A stretch of 64,000 bases of DNA from Elysia chlorotica (GCA_003991915.1 RQTK01000031.1:201615-265614); one strand, 5' to 3'; counted from the stretch's first letter, positions 1-12,302 are shown. The notes: generated by a model from the letters alone, not told the origin. A program made the numbers and translations.

Positions 1-945
1 TTATGATCCGAGGGCGAACAAAAATTTGTTCTGACTGAACTTTTAACGCAGCCTAAAGCAAGTCAGCCCCGTCATCACCCAAGATGACACGTGCCACAGT
101 CCGCCGAAAGGAAAATATCTAGCGTCCAAACAAGGAATTTATGAATATCGAAAGGGTTTCTCGTTTTCACAGTTTTATCGAGAAATTAAGTACATCTATC
201 AATCCATTTACTTATCTTTCGATTTCTGTGTGCAAGAAAAATTTTTTTTTATGTCCAGCAAGGCTCATCACAAGGAATGTCTTTACCACCCTTGTCATCC
301 TCTCTGCCGTCTCTGGTTTTTATCATTCATGTTCTCTATCTATAGATCTTACTCAAGAGGAAAAAGAAAATAAAAAGGAGGAAAAGCACCAGGATAGGGA
401 GCCAAAAGAGGAAAAGGAGGAATATTAGAACCAGGAGCAGGGGGAGGAACAATAGGATGAGCAGTAGCAGAAGGACAGAGGAAGAGCAATGGGAGGAGGA
501 GCAAGAGGAAGAACAAGCAGGAGGAGGAGCAGAGGAAGTAAGAACAGGAGGGAGGAACATCAGGGACTTAAGTTAGCCCAGAGAGAGTAAGAGCAGAGGA
601 AGGAACAAGAGTACAGACATAAACAGCTGATAGCCTACTAGTAGTACTATACCTTTGAAGGGAGAAAGAGAGGGTTTGTGTGTGTGTGTGAGAAAGAGAC
701 AAATAAGGTAACCATATAGTTGATACAAAAAGTCAATAAAGACGAACAACACAGAAGCATTTAAACACAAATTGATGAATACCTATTAGTTTTTATGTAA
801 TAATTGGGACCCATATAAAGAACCATGCAGATTCTTCACAGCCTGGGTGTTTTTCACCCCTGAGAGGCGGTGAAGGTTGAACAATACTAATAGTTTTAAT
901 AATACATCAGAAATTAAAACATAAGAAACATTTTGTAACAGAAGA
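1..945. other. Region downstream of RPL27, no gene recognised
   Basis: Short open stretches exist but none resembles a known protein. About 347-560 is a purine-rich run (GGAGGA, AAGAGG and related words) that creates spurious Lys/Glu or Leu/Ser-rich reading frames on the two strands. Confidence 0.5.
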
Positions 946-951
946 TTTATT
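946..951 (-). terminator. RPL27: RPL27 poly(A) signal AATAAA
   Basis: Read on the minus strand, AATAAA starts three bases after the TAA stop at 957-955. Cleavage would fall at about 920-930, giving a 3'UTR of only about 25-35 nt, as is common for compact ribosomal-protein mRNAs. Confidence 0.7.
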
Positions 952-954
952 AAT

Positions 955-3900
955 TTAGAATCGTAGTTTCTGGAAAAACCATTTGCTCTTGCCGGTCTTG
1001 TACCTGAGGAAAAAAAAAAGAAAACCAAGTGAATAGAGCAAAATGTAAATAAGAAAAATAATTTTTCAAGTCAAATTTTATGTTAAGACAGGGTAAAGAA
1101 GGAGTTTCTTTACATTCATATCAAAATTCAAATTCATTCTGCACTTGCCCCAAGACCAATCTTTTGACAATTTCATATGCTGCCACACAAAGAGAGTGGA
1201 GGGATCTCATGTCTTAGCTAGGCACATTATTACTGATTTAACCCTTAACCACAGGAAAAAAAATTTAAAATTAGTCATAGATTTTAAACTGGGAGCCTGC
1301 TTACCAGGGGGCAAACGCTATACACTTGCGAAAAATGTGTCCCAAAGTAAAGAAAAAGTGTTGTATTTCATAGAGACAAATGTATAAGAAAATACATGCA
1401 CTTGGGCTAAGTCTTTAACCCTAAATTCACTGATGTAAGGGGCATAACTACATTTCTTCTTCTGAACTTCTATATACTGATGTTCTTTATTTGTTGCCTT
1501 GCTTTATAGCTATCAACTTTTGAGAAAAATATTTTTTAGCATGATTACTCATCCCAAGCCTAATAAATGGCCCGCTTATTAAGTTCAGTTATCAATATTG
1601 ACAACTACAAGCTTTAAAAACTTCAAAAATGGATTAGTGTTATTTCGTTCACGTTTTTTGTTTCTTTTTGTTTTGTCGATTTTTATTTTGTAGCACCAGA
1701 AACACATATTCAGCAACATCGAGGCTTTGCGTGAACTAAAATATTTTCAAAACGGTTAGCTAAAGCGCATTTCGCAGTGATATGAGGGAAATTTAAGCTT
1801 TCTAGCATGCCAGAATTAATACCACTGTGATTGATCTAACCAACCACAAGGGCACACAATCCGATAAATTTGCCCAGTCTTCGGTTTCCGACTAGATAAC
1901 AAGGCACCTATTGAGAACAAGACTCTCTGCCACCTGAGTCAGTTTGCACCTGAAGATCACCTACCTAGTTTTCGATTTTTATCACAGAATTAGATCTAGA
2001 TCAATACCATCTAGTATCAACTAGATTTAGAATTATAAAGCAAGTCTAGATCTAGATTCACAGATGCAGTTACATTTGTATCAGTCTCCAATTGACAATT
2101 TAACCCCATTTAACGGAAAATATGACAAGTGTAGTGACACCGACCCCACCAGTAGGAAGCAAAATCGCCAGGACTCGAAGCACAAGCCATTTGCGTCCTC
2201 TAGCCCAGGACCACCGTGCCCTGCCCCCTCGCACCAACCAACTGGGCACTGTGGGGTGCCGAGTAACTGTCACTGGTTGTGGGCCTTCATTCATCCTTTA
2301 TTCCTCTACTATCACGTGAGAAACTTGTGAATGGGTTGGTTTAATGTCCAACAGCAGCACTATATAGGCTATATTGTGGACGGACCCCACGACAAACGTC
2401 TGACAATTTTATGTGCTGCCACACACGAGACAGGGCGGGGATACCATGACTCCTGTCTTAGCCGGTCACATACTGACACCGACCCAACCAGTAGGGAACG
2501 CAACAGACAGGATTCGAACTCGGGACCTTTTGCGCTGGAAGCCGATGTTCTACCCCTGGACCACCGCGCCCCCCTTTATACCACTGAACATAAGCCTGAA
2601 TTGTAGATAAAATATAAAAGAAAACAAAACCATAATTAGGGAAGATATATAAATATATATTCATTGCGTTTGAATAACTTTACCTGTCTTCAAATTTAGC
2701 CTTGACCTCTCTTGTAGCTTTCTTCTTCAGTGCTGGATCTCTGAAGACATCTTTGTTGACAACATTCTTCTCAAAGTTGATGTCAACTGAATACCTGGAA
2801 AAGAAATATTGAAAATAATTATGCAAGCTAAGGGCCTCTAAAACATTCAAAGATGCAATGTCATGAAAATTTAACCCTATTTACCCTAATGCGACCGGAT
2901 GCGATCGAAAAAAACATATACTAAAAACCCTAATGCGACTGAGATGAGACTATAGACACTACCTTACTGTAGACAGAATTAATAGCTCTTTACTGCTAGA
3001 ACTGTATGTAAGGTGACTGTTACTCTTTTCTAGAGAAGAAGAGCTTCAAAATAAAACCGAAAGTAAGAGGATAGAACTGAAACTTCTTCTTCTGTGATTT
3101 TTTGAACTTTCACTTTGATTCTTCTTCTTCTTCCGGTGTCATCTCGGGTGAGGTTGACTTGAAATGGTCCTCCATGCACTCCTGTCTCTTGCGTTTTCGC
3201 TGCATTCTTTTGCTGAAAGACAGGTCCATTCCTTAATGTCATCTATCCATGCTCTTGCTGGCCTGCCTCTTGCTCGTTTGCCATCCACCATTCCCTCCAG
3301 TATTACCTTCTGTATTGTCTGGTGCCGCCTCACATGTCCAAAATACTTCAGTTTTCTTGTTTTTATTGTCTTTAATAAAGACGGCTGGATGCCCAGAGTG
3401 GTACACACGTCTTTGTTGGTTTTCTAAAGTTTATTTCATTCCATTCTTGTGGGTGGTTGATTTTGTGTGAATTTTTTAAGTTTGTGTTTTTTTGTAAAAA
3501 TCATAAAAACTGAGAGTTATCTCCCTGCCCTTAGGATTTCAGAGTAAACTTAGCAGGAATTCTTTAGGGTAAATAGGGTTAACTAAGTAACACTGCATGT
3601 TAAATTCATGTTTGGACTAAGAAACATAGCAGAGTCAATCAGTTGATGCATTTCAAAATTATTTTCGCTGACATCTTATTTCCTAATGGGGGCCCAGCCA
3701 CGGTGCAGGCATTTCTTGAGATGCAGACCAAGTACAGACCAAAGTTGCACACCCAAAAAATAGAAGAAAAGCTGTTGAGTTGAGTCCAGTTGGTTTTTTG
3801 TGGATGGGTCCCAAGACTGACGTCAAACAATTGTATGTGCTGCCACATGCAGGACAGGGCAGGGATGCCATCACTCCCATCTCAGCCGGTCACACTATAC

Positions 3901-5178
3901 TGACATCCACCCAACCAGTAGGGAGCAAAATCGCCAAGGGCCGAACCCGGATCTTTTGTGTCTGAAGCCGATGTTCTACCCCAGGGCCACCGCAGCCCCC
4001 AGAAAATCTCCTGAGGTCAAATGTGACTTCAGGATTTTAATTAGCACCCAATTTTGATGCAGAAAAACAACTAATTTATTAATATTAACTTAAGTATACT
4101 TTTTGTCTTAGAAAATGTTCTCCCTTTCTTTGTACCAATCAGTCACCAGACTTCCCCTCAGAGAGGAAGAGGGCAGGAGAAAGAGAGAAAGAGGGAGGAG
4201 GAGAAAGGGGAAAGAAACCGGCGCGAAGACGTTGCTATCAATGAATTAATCAGTCACTTCAGGAAAATTTATAGAGAATAGTGACAGCTGTTTTCTGGAT
4301 TACTTAACATAAAAATAAAGATCATTTGGCCACGTTTCAAAGAGTGAAGAGAATTTTAATAAATTAACAAGGAATAAGTTGTTTTTTATATTTCTTGTCA
4401 TTTGAATAATCAATTTTAACGTACAATAAGAATGGATGTTAAGATCACTTTTTCATATTCATTTTTGTTTGTTTCGTTTTATAACTGTTTTTAGCTTAAA
4501 TTTTATAAAACACAAAATAAATACATCAAAGATCTTGTACCGTATGTACAGTGGAACACGTTTAAACCGAAATTTTAGGGGGTCTAATTTCAATTTCGTT
4601 TTAAACATATTTTGGTTTAAACATAGTCAAGATAAAACGCAAGGGACACAAGCCTCGAAATTTGAATTAAAAATTGGATAATATCCCTTCTTGGAACACA
4701 TGTTAAATGAGTTTTGCCAAGACCCCTGTCTAGTAAATGATGTTCATTTTTTTTTTTTTTTTCCGCTTTGTTTTTGTCTTTTCTTGCTTTGTGTGTCTGT
4801 GTGGGTGGGGGTAAAAAATTATGTGTTCAATTTTTTGTTTCTTTCTTTTCTATTCGAATGTAGAAACAAATCTGGAATATCTTTGGCCTTTTCAATCTTT
4901 TCTCTAATGCCAAGAATGCCGAAAATGTAGAGTTCGATATTTTGTGTTTGCGACCGATTTTTTGTTTTGCCAATTTTGTTCTAATCCCAGACATGTAAAA
5001 TATCCGACAATCTCATTTCAGACGGATTTTCGTTACCAATAGCACATCGGGCCTATTTTTGTTCGATTAGGTTTTTAAAGAATGACAGCAGGCACTAATA
5101 GAGCTGCTTAAATTAAGATTCCATTCCTCCTTATCTGCCTGTCATTCTGTCTCTCATCTCTCCATCTTTTTAATGACC

Positions 5179-5238
<60 letters not shown>

Positions 5239-8200
5239 CCCTTTCAATTTCAAGGCACCCCTTGACCCCTCGTCCTAGATCTAGTAACCATAACAATGCG
5301 TGTGCGAGCCTGTACCACTGCAAACAATTTAGCATCGCCTAAGTTTGTCCGCCGAGCAGTCACTCAGCCAGCCAGGTCTATGATCACATGCGCACAGACA
5401 GTGATGAGTGATGCAACAATGTTTGCTTGGCTTCGCACATTCAGTGTTGGAGACTGTGTTGGGCTAGGTCTAGATGGCACGCGCTGATCAGTGTGTACTG
5501 TAAAAAGTGATGCAACAATGTCTGCTTGGCTACGCACATTAATCTTTAGTGTTAGAGACTGCATGGCCTAGGCACAGGTGGCTCACTATGATCAGCGTGT
5601 AAATGTAAGATTATTGGTGGCGCTGATTAGCAAGATAGGAGTGATGGCAGGCCTTGTTAGTGATAGATTTGATAACTCATGACTGGTAGGGGTACTGCAT
5701 TGCATAAGGGAGGGAAAGGTTGTCCGAATACGCTGATTTTTCGAGAAACTCTACCACTCAGCGGCAAAGTTAGTCATTTCTTTTCGGTTTAGCGATAGTA
5801 TAGTGGTCGACGATTTCGGTTTACCGTAGGTTTCATATAAGGAATAAAGAAGGAAAACCGCAATTATTTCGTTTCTTTTCGATTTAGCCGTTTTTTCGGT
5901 TCAGGCGTTTTCGGATCAGGTGTGTTCCACTGTACATCTTTTGAGTAAAATCAATAATAATTTAGTGCGCTGTCTGCTGGGAGTAAGTGATAGATATATA
6001 CAATTTTTTCTATTTTCTCCTCCATAATTATATTTTTAATCACAATTCGGGGCTGTTGTGCGGGCATGTTCTTAACGGTGTTGTTCGGGATAAGAAGTTA
6101 ATTCAACACTGTGTTTAGAGTGAAGGCTCTGCTTTAGTTACACAATTACAGGAGACAATTTTATCAGGTGAGGGAAACGCTTAAGATTATTGATTTATTT
6201 CACAATTTTTGTTTATAAATCGAATTCCTATTATATAAAGATACTGTTTTCTGCCATAAAGATTTTCCTGGTAATGAAGGACTTCGATTCACAAATGCTG
6301 GAAGGCTCTTTCTATTGTTTTATTATTAGCTGGTCCCTAGCAAGAGATAACTACTAAAAGTAGATAACTATTCCCCATAATAAAACTGTTTACTGAAATG
6401 AATTGATGTTATCTTGCTTTGTTGTTTTTTCTAGCAATATAATAACTAAACAAGCCATGGCAAACAGCTTCAGTTTCATTTGCATTTTGGCACCTAAAAT
6501 TTAGATTTCAACATGTGATCAAAATTCAGATGCGTAATTTTTCATGAAAATAAAATCCACATATATAGACATGGCTAACCTGGTTGGCATAAGATGGTTG
6601 AAGTTGTAAACCTTTACAAAGGACTTCACTTTGGACCTCTGCTTCAGTTTTTTCTTGCCCATACTTCTTGTTACTTTACGTGGGTATCTGTCGACGCCAG
6701 CTACCAAGGCATGTCCATATGGCCTCTCAGGAGTGCCATCATCATAGTTCTGCAAATGCAAGTGATGAAAAGTATTTTGATTTGCTTGCATGAGAAGGTT
6801 TCCTCAGTAAATATTTATACCTAATAACAAAATGCTACTTGCAAATCACTTACTCAGTAGTACAATACTTTTGTTTCTAAGTAATAAATTATGTACCTTA
6901 AATCCAAGCTAACCAAAGACAAATGCTTGGCTCAAAAAAAAAAAAAAGGTCTTCTTTAACAATGTGCAGAATTTCCATAGGTTATGCCCATAAATAAAAC
7001 AGGGGTGTCGGCTGGGGATGAAAAAATTTCCTGCACTTTCCCTTCATCCACTTACAATCATGTGCTCAGTATCCATACTGATAGTCAACAACTATCCTAA
7101 AAAAAAAAGATATAAAGTCAGAGGAAAGAAATGTGTTAATGCATCAATTAGGCTTAGGGTCTTAAGTCCAAAGGAACAGTGTTGAAATGAGTTGGTTTTT
7201 ATTTTAAAACAACCAGTATTAGCCTACCCTAACTCAACTGCTATACCTAACCCTTGGGACCAACATATCCAAAGAGTGCCTGATACTCTTGCAGCTGGTG
7301 ATATTTTGCCTAAAACTGATTTCCTTTTGACCACTACATAAATCATGAAATCTAGATCTAGACGTGCCTGTCTGTGTTGGCACTCAGTTTTATCTTATTT
7401 TCTGCCTGACGCTGATTTCCTTTCGATTGTGAGTAATAAGATCTAAGTTCTAAGTCTAAAATCTAGATAGATTTTTTAGGTCTGGTAGTCTCTATGTAAA
7501 TCTAGAACTGTAAACTTCAGCCACAGCCAATACAGACAAAACATTTACGTAGGCCTACTCACATTTAACACAGAAAAGGTACTAAAAAAATAGAAATTGA
7601 AAATTAATCAATAAAAGGACAAAATCCAAAACAAATTTGGCAGAATGCTTCCAAAACAACTACCGATAGTCGCAGTGAAAATAAAATAGATATGGTTGAT
7701 AATAAATAACGATTAATTGAAACTAACGTAATAAGAATACAACACCACACAAGTTACAATTCCATATTGGTATATAACATATTACTATTATTAGCAGTTT
7801 TTATACTATATAATTTAAAATTAAATCCATGCTTCTCTCAGTTTGATGAACATGCATTAGGAAGCTAGCCTAGTTCAGCGGGTAGTTATAGTTGAGTTGG
7901 TTTAACGTCCAACATCAAGACTATGTAGGCTATATTGTGGATGGGCCCCAAGACTGACCTCTGATAATTCTATGTGCGGACACTAGACAGGGCGGGGATA
8001 CCATGACTACTGTCTCAGCTGGTCACATTAAATTGACACCGACCCAACCAGTAGGGAGCGAAATTGCCAGGACTCAAACCATGGAAATTTTGTGTCGGAA
8101 ACCGATTTCTACCCGAGGACCACCAGTTCAGAAGGTGCTGCTCTCTTCCTAACATAGATGAATGCCCTCCAGAGTCTCTGATTTATTCTGAAATTTGGCA

Positions 8201-8974
8201 CCTCTGCACTATTGTTCAATATGGATGGGCCAGAGTGAGAATTGATGAGCAGATAAGGGAGGAGGAAAAATAGCAGCAGAGCAAATGGTCCAATACCATG
8301 ACTGTGAAGATTGCAGATCAGAAATACTGCACATGCTTTTGACGTAACCATAGGATTATCACCAATACAATAGATATGGGTTCGACTGGTGAGTTGTCAC
8401 TGAGAACGTGAGGCGATAGGAGAGATTTTTTTAAAGTTTTAACTAAAAGGAAAATTTAATCACCCCTGAACTGAGTTCACGGTATAAAAAAAATATTGCA
8501 GGCTTTAACCTGGAAGTGCTGATTCCAATATACATTCTCGTCCCTTTATAAAAATTATCACCATGGTCCACTTATACCTGCTCTTTGTAATAGGGAAACA
8601 TTTCATCATTTTATATTATAAAACCTGATTGTCAGCCCAATCTGGCTCTACTCACAGTCTAACTTTATTGCACAATGTACCTCAGAGTAAGTTTATACAA
8701 AGGCATCGTTTCTTTTGCACATCCACAGCACTTAGGAGAGAAGCTTTTCTCAACTGACTATACTATTCTTGAACAAAAACCATTTGGACAAACTGAAAAT
8801 ATGATAAAACTGCAATAATCCATTCCTTTTATTAGAAGTTACCATAAAATAAAAAAAGAGCAAACAACAAACCAATGAAGCTCAGCCACTTACCTTGACA
8901 ATAACAGCTTTCCTGCCAGCAAAGCGTCCTCCCAGAACAAGGACAACTTTTCCAGACTTCATAAACTTCCCCAT
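955..8974 (-). CDS. RPL27: 60S ribosomal protein L27 (eL27), complete, four coding exons
   Basis: Structural protein of the large cytosolic ribosomal subunit. Coding exons in transcript order are 8974-8894 (start codon), 6749-6580, 2794-2684 and 1003-955 (TAA stop). All junctions are GT-AG (phases 0, 2, 2), and 411 nt give 136 aa, the usual length of animal eL27. The N-terminus [20 protein letters not shown] carries the KOW motif. Later diagnostic stretches are [36 protein letters not shown] and the C-terminal KWFFQKLRF. The start is fixed by the conserved MGKFMK and by a splice acceptor only three bases upstream of the ATG. No frameshift or missing segment is seen. Intron 1 (8978-11601 if the first exon is right) and the others are full of SINEs and inverted-repeat elements. 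Identification rests on strong conservation of this family; an intronless pseudogene is excluded by the introns. Confidence 0.97.
1146..1240 (-). mobile_element. Eroded SINE-A fragment
   Basis: Matches the middle of the window's main tRNA-derived SINE (words like CCCCAAGAC, TGCTGCCACAC and a degraded TGTCTTAGC...CACATTA). The tRNA-like head is lost. Lies in RPL27 intron 4 (between the last two coding exons). Confidence 0.55.
2134..2226 (-). mobile_element. SINE-A, head-proximal fragment
   Basis: Contains the GACACCGACC..CAGTAGGAAGC segment followed by the reverse complement of a tRNA-like B box (CCAGGACTCGAA) and A box (CCCAGGACCACC). The tail half is missing. It abuts a second repeat (repeat B) on its right. 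Confidence 0.65.
2229..2331. repeat. Repeat B copy 1
   Basis: A roughly 100-bp dispersed sequence containing AACTGGGCACTG, GTGCCGAGTAACTG and GGGCCTTCATTCATCC. A second copy occurs at 45505-45617. It is sandwiched between two SINE-A copies. Class unknown. Confidence 0.55.
2333..2575 (-). mobile_element. SINE-A, near full-length tRNA-derived SINE
   Basis: The reference copy in this window. Read on the minus strand it starts with a tRNA-like head carrying an A box (GTGGTCCAGGGGTAGA) and a B box (GGTTCGA-type). It continues through a body with CTACTGGTTGGGTCGG and CTGTCTCGTGTGTGGCAGC and ends in a tail with TTGGACATTAAACCAAC. The head looks closest to a tRNA-Gly type (an anticodon-position TTCC), but it is too degenerate to be a tRNA gene. 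Several relatives lie elsewhere in the window. Confidence 0.8.
2875..3578. mobile_element. TTAA-flanked inverted-repeat element (piggyBac-like MITE)
   Basis: A perfect 15-bp terminal inverted repeat, CCCTATTTACCCTAA at 2875-2889 and its reverse complement at 3564-3578, is flanked on both sides by TTAA (2871-2874, 3579-3582). TTAA duplications and ends starting with CCC are the hallmark of piggyBac-superfamily insertions. The 704-bp interior has no transposase, so the element is non-autonomous. It carries a LINE fragment in the minus orientation. Confidence 0.75.
3139..3408 (-). mobile_element. LINE (non-LTR) ORF2 C-terminal relic
   Basis: An 89-codon open frame with [27 protein letters not shown] (here [20 protein letters not shown]) and a following [12 protein letters not shown]. 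This is the well-known tail of endonuclease-reverse-transcriptase proteins of non-LTR retrotransposons. No RT catalytic core remains. It is nested inside the TTAA-flanked element at 2875-3578. Confidence 0.75.
3774..4000 (-). mobile_element. SINE-A copy
   Basis: Tail-to-head copy on the plus strand, ending in the reverse complement of the tRNA-like head (GAAGCCGATGTTCTACCCC). It is diverged in the tail. In an RPL27 intron. Confidence 0.75.
4549..5932. mobile_element. pogo/Tigger-like element with TA target duplication
   Basis: The ends are inverted: CAGTGGAACACG at the left and its match CAGTGGAACACA on the opposite strand at the right. After a gap both resume with CCGAAA-type sequence. TA dinucleotides flank both ends (4547-4548 and 5933-5934). 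CAGTG-type termini with a TA duplication are typical of pogo/Tigger elements of the Tc1/mariner group. No transposase is recognisable in the 1,384-bp interior, which holds a (CT)n tract and an internal duplication (5401-5490 versus about 5505-5600). It is therefore a non-autonomous member. Confidence 0.72.
5185..5238. repeat. (CT)n microsatellite
   Basis: About 26 CT units, interrupted once by TTT. Lies within the pogo-like element. Confidence 0.95.
5933..8893. other. RPL27: RPL27 intron sequence outside the repeats
   Basis: Apart from coding exon 6580-6749 and the SINE-A at 7891-8126, nothing functional was recognised. The stretch is AT-rich. 7351-7510 is rich in AGATCTAGA-type palindromic words. 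Confidence 0.5.
7891..8126 (-). mobile_element. SINE-A, near full length
   Basis: Starts with GTTGAGTTGGTTTAACGTCC and ends in the reverse complement of the tRNA-like head (CCCGAGGACCACC). The B box is degraded (CAGGACTCAAACC). Confidence 0.8.
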
Positions 8975-10207
8975 GATCTACAAGAAAGATTTATAAAGAA
9001 AGTTTTGCATGAACATATTGAAAATTACAGTACTAAATTTTTAGCTGTGAATTTTTTTAATTTATTAAGAAAGGTTACAAATTATAAAATCCAAATCCTC
9101 AAATAATTTTAAATGTCCAACTCAGCTTAAAATAGTTATTAACTAAATAGAGCTTAATGAAAGTACTTGCACCAAAAACCACTTGAGGGATTCAAAGACA
9201 ATAAAGGCCAAACCTTTATTTATGCAGGCCTACCTTTTTAACGCTGAGTCCCAAAGTTGCCTGTCTGTGCATGTTTTTTTGTTTTTTTTAATTACCATTT
9301 TTACTTGCCAAACGTATCCACTAGGATCCTTAGCCATTGAGTAGGGGTGCTTTGTAGTTCTTTCCACTTTGGATACCTAATTACATTGTAAACTACTACT
9401 ACTATTGTAGAAAGGTTTCAAGGTGGAAACTGGAGCGCAACACAGAGTACACTTGGCTTCATTAAGACTCCTTGATTTCTTTTTTTCATGATTAAAAACA
9501 GGCCTTCAGTGAAAAGACTATTTATATAATGCATGGGCTACTGCCACTGCAATTAAACAGTAGGTGGGCGTTATCATGTGATCCCTATCCTGTGGGCGAT
9601 TAAATGGTTGGGTGGGCGAAATTTTATCATTAAAACTGAATAAAATACCTGCCAGCTGTACTTCCCATCTCTTTGTTATTTTTTTTTTATTGTATTGGCA
9701 TGATCTGTTAGATTGTATGTATGTACATAGAACTATTTTGTTTTGAAAAACAGGCGCTGCCAAAAATTATTTTTCATATTACCTTATGGTAAGGTAAGTT
9801 TTAATATTGTTCAAATTTAAGAAAGGATAGAGCTATAACATTCCTCCAATGAAATAATTTTTAAAAAGTCTGCCACCAAACTGTGTTACATAACCGTTTA
9901 CTGACATCTAGATCAGATGGGAGAGGAGAGGATTTGGAGATGTCCAGCTCACAAAGCCATTAAAAGGTAACAAAGTTATAACATGTGATTCATACAACTG
10001 TACAGATCCTTTTTATTTGGGTGTATGAGATCCCAGTCAAAACAGCTGTTTAACTTGGTGTATGCGAGTCCACCTGCATCCAGTGGTTTTTCTATTTCCG
10101 AGACATTTGCTCACACCACCTCACAAAGTATTTAAAAATCCGTATCAGATCACTGATCAGTAATGTTGGCCAAGTGGTCGAAATCGACGAGTCTTGTTGC
10201 AAGTGCT

Positions 10208-10317
10208 GAGTTGGTTTAATGTCCAAGATCAGCACTATATATAGGCTATATTGTGGACGGACCCAAGACTAGCATCTGATAATTTTATGAGCTGCTGCAC
10301 ACGAGACAGGGCATAAT
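10208..10317 (-). mobile_element. SINE-A tail half
   Basis: GAGTTGGTTTAATGTCC through CACACGAGACAGGGC, then similarity stops, so the tRNA-like head is absent. Lies in the long first intron of RPL27. Confidence 0.7.
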
Positions 10318-11601
10318 GGGAACCAGTGGTGGGTGTTTGGTGGTATTTGCCTAGCAACCGATCAGGGATTTCTCCAGATAAATCAGTAGCTATTCTTTGG
10401 CCCCTTATCAAAGAGCACATCTCGACAGGTTCTATCATAGTATACACTCAGGCAGCAACACATACAGTAACACTGTTAACCTCTCTGTGAACCTTCCATA
10501 CCAACACTTAGTTGTTATCAACTATCAGAACTTTGTGGATTTGGCCACTGAAGTCTGCACCAATCACAATAAGTGTTATTGAGAAAATGTAAGTACATAT
10601 GTGGAGTGCAGAACTCTATTTTGGAGTCATTTAGACAAATTCATATGGCAGGAGAGGTATACATGGAAAGACACACCATGAGGCTTTATCAAATAATTTA
10701 TCATGCAACAATTTGTCCCAATGGTATCCTGTTTAGGTAAGTACATGTAGTAATGAGTTATAGCCTACAAACTTTCTATTCTTTCTAGGTTCGATGAATT
10801 CTATAATCTTTACATTAATTAAATGCAAACAAACAAAGTATTGGTATCTTCAAAAAGACAGAGTGATTTAATTGAATTCAATTATTTCAACACGGGTACA
10901 AAGCGGGCAGGAATGAATATAATTTTCAGATGACAGGGGTCCGTCCAAAATACAGCTCACACAGCAATATTAGTGCACTTATGTACACAAAAGCAAACTT
11001 AACTCTCATTACTCTGTCTCTCTCTCTACACAGATGTAATCAAATCTCACCCATCTTGCCCATTGAATCTAGATATATAGATTCTACATCTTGACTAATG
11101 ATGCAGGTTTACACTTCGATTTTGTTATGGTTAGTTCTGGAAATTCTAGGCCTGGATCCATTCACTTTTGACAAAAGAAATAGAACCAAGAAGGCCTCTT
11201 TTACTTTAAATTTATAGAAGAGACGATTCTTTATGAAAAGTTTTACCCCATAAAGTTGTATAAAACTTAAACACAGTGGGTCGTTACTCTATCTCGAATG
11301 TGTTGTTAAACTAATAGTTATTTTAAAAGTATACCTTTTTTAAATTACGTCTAAATTCTATTATCATTCAATATTAGTATAATAGTAAGCGTATCTGTTC
11401 TGTTCATGTCGATGTTTGTGGTCTTAAAAAGTATACCCTTTTAGGAAGAAATTAAAGGATACGATTATTCTATATTGCATAGGATAGAACAAATATGACA
11501 CGACAACAATTTCGAAAGATAATTGTTGGAATTTCGGCATAATTGATGGTAGATGGGAGTTGATTGATATGTTGTTATTTGAGTGGTTTTCTGGTGCTTA
11601 C

Positions 11602-11630
11602 CGCAGTTTCAGGGCAGGAAACAGAAAAGG
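11602..11630 (-). promoter_or_regulatory. RPL27: Probable RPL27 non-coding first exon with 5'TOP start
   Basis: On the minus strand this stretch begins with a pyrimidine run (CCTTTTCTGTTTCC) and ends at a good donor (CTGCG followed by GTAAGC). Animal ribosomal-protein mRNAs start with a C followed by pyrimidines (the TOP motif, target of mTOR/LARP1 translational control), often on a short non-coding exon whose intron ends just before the ATG. That is the arrangement here: the acceptor lies at 8978-8979, three bases before the start codon. A CRE-like TGACGTGA sits at 11670-11677, about 40-47 bp upstream. Placement is inference from motif and context. Confidence 0.5.
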
Positions 11631-11962
11631 AATAGTCAGATAGGCCAGCTTACGAGATAAATCCACATATGACGTGAAGAGTTCCAATTTGTTTGTCTTT
11701 TTGTGAACTTCCGAACGAAAGATCAGTAGACCGGGTTGACCCAGTGGGAAGGGTGGACGTACGTAATTTGGTCATGGCCTACCTCTTGTGACTTAAACAT
11801 TAAATGGAATAAAAAATTCTTTAAAATTGTGCATAAAAAGTGTATGTCAAACTTCGAAATTAAATGTTCAGGCAATTTCGATCACACACATTTCAATGCT
11901 TTTGCATCGAATTTCAGTAACGCCAAAATCTTCGACATGGACGCATCAGCTGTTGACCCGTG

Positions 11963-12064
11963 TTGAGTTTGTTTTAACGACTACTGTAAAGGCTATATTG
12001 TGGACGGGCCCCTAGACTGACGTCTAACTATTATACGTGCTGCCACACACGAGACAGGGCGGTC
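11963..12064 (-). mobile_element. SINE-A tail fragment
   Basis: TGTTGAGTTTGTTTTAACG, GGCTATATTGTGGACGGGCC and TGCTGCCACACACGAGACAG match the SINE-A tail; the head is missing. Confidence 0.7.
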
Positions 12065-12122
12065 GAATCAGACAAATCATAAAGATAGCTTAGGCGAAGA
12101 GATGTGAGACAAAATGAGTAAG

Positions 12123-12125
<3 letters not shown>

Positions 12126-12164
<39 letters not shown>
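12126..12164. repeat. (AG)n microsatellite
   Basis: About 19 GA units between two SINE-A tail fragments. Confidence 0.95.
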
Positions 12165-12167
<3 letters not shown>

Positions 12168-12302
12168 GTTGCTTGCTTAACGTCAGCACTGTGTGAGTTA
12201 TATTCTGGACAGATCCCAAGACTAACGTCTGACAGATTTATGTGCTACCACTGGCTACCACAAACAAGACAGTGCGAGAAGATATATCTCAACCGATCAC
12301 AT
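12165..12302 (-). mobile_element. Diverged SINE-A fragment
   Basis: GATGAGTTGCTTGCTTAACG, ACTAACGTCTGACAGATTT and CTCAACCGATCACATT correspond in order to the SINE-A tail and middle. The head is absent. Confidence 0.6.

Noticed and set aside
141..428. 95-codon plus-strand open stretch
   Set aside because: Half of it is the purine-rich low-complexity run and the rest has no recognised similarity.
7861..7890. A-box-like TAGTTCAGCGGGTAG suggesting a Pol III gene
   Set aside because: The nearest B-box-like word is about 490 bp away, and a SINE-A copy begins directly after it.
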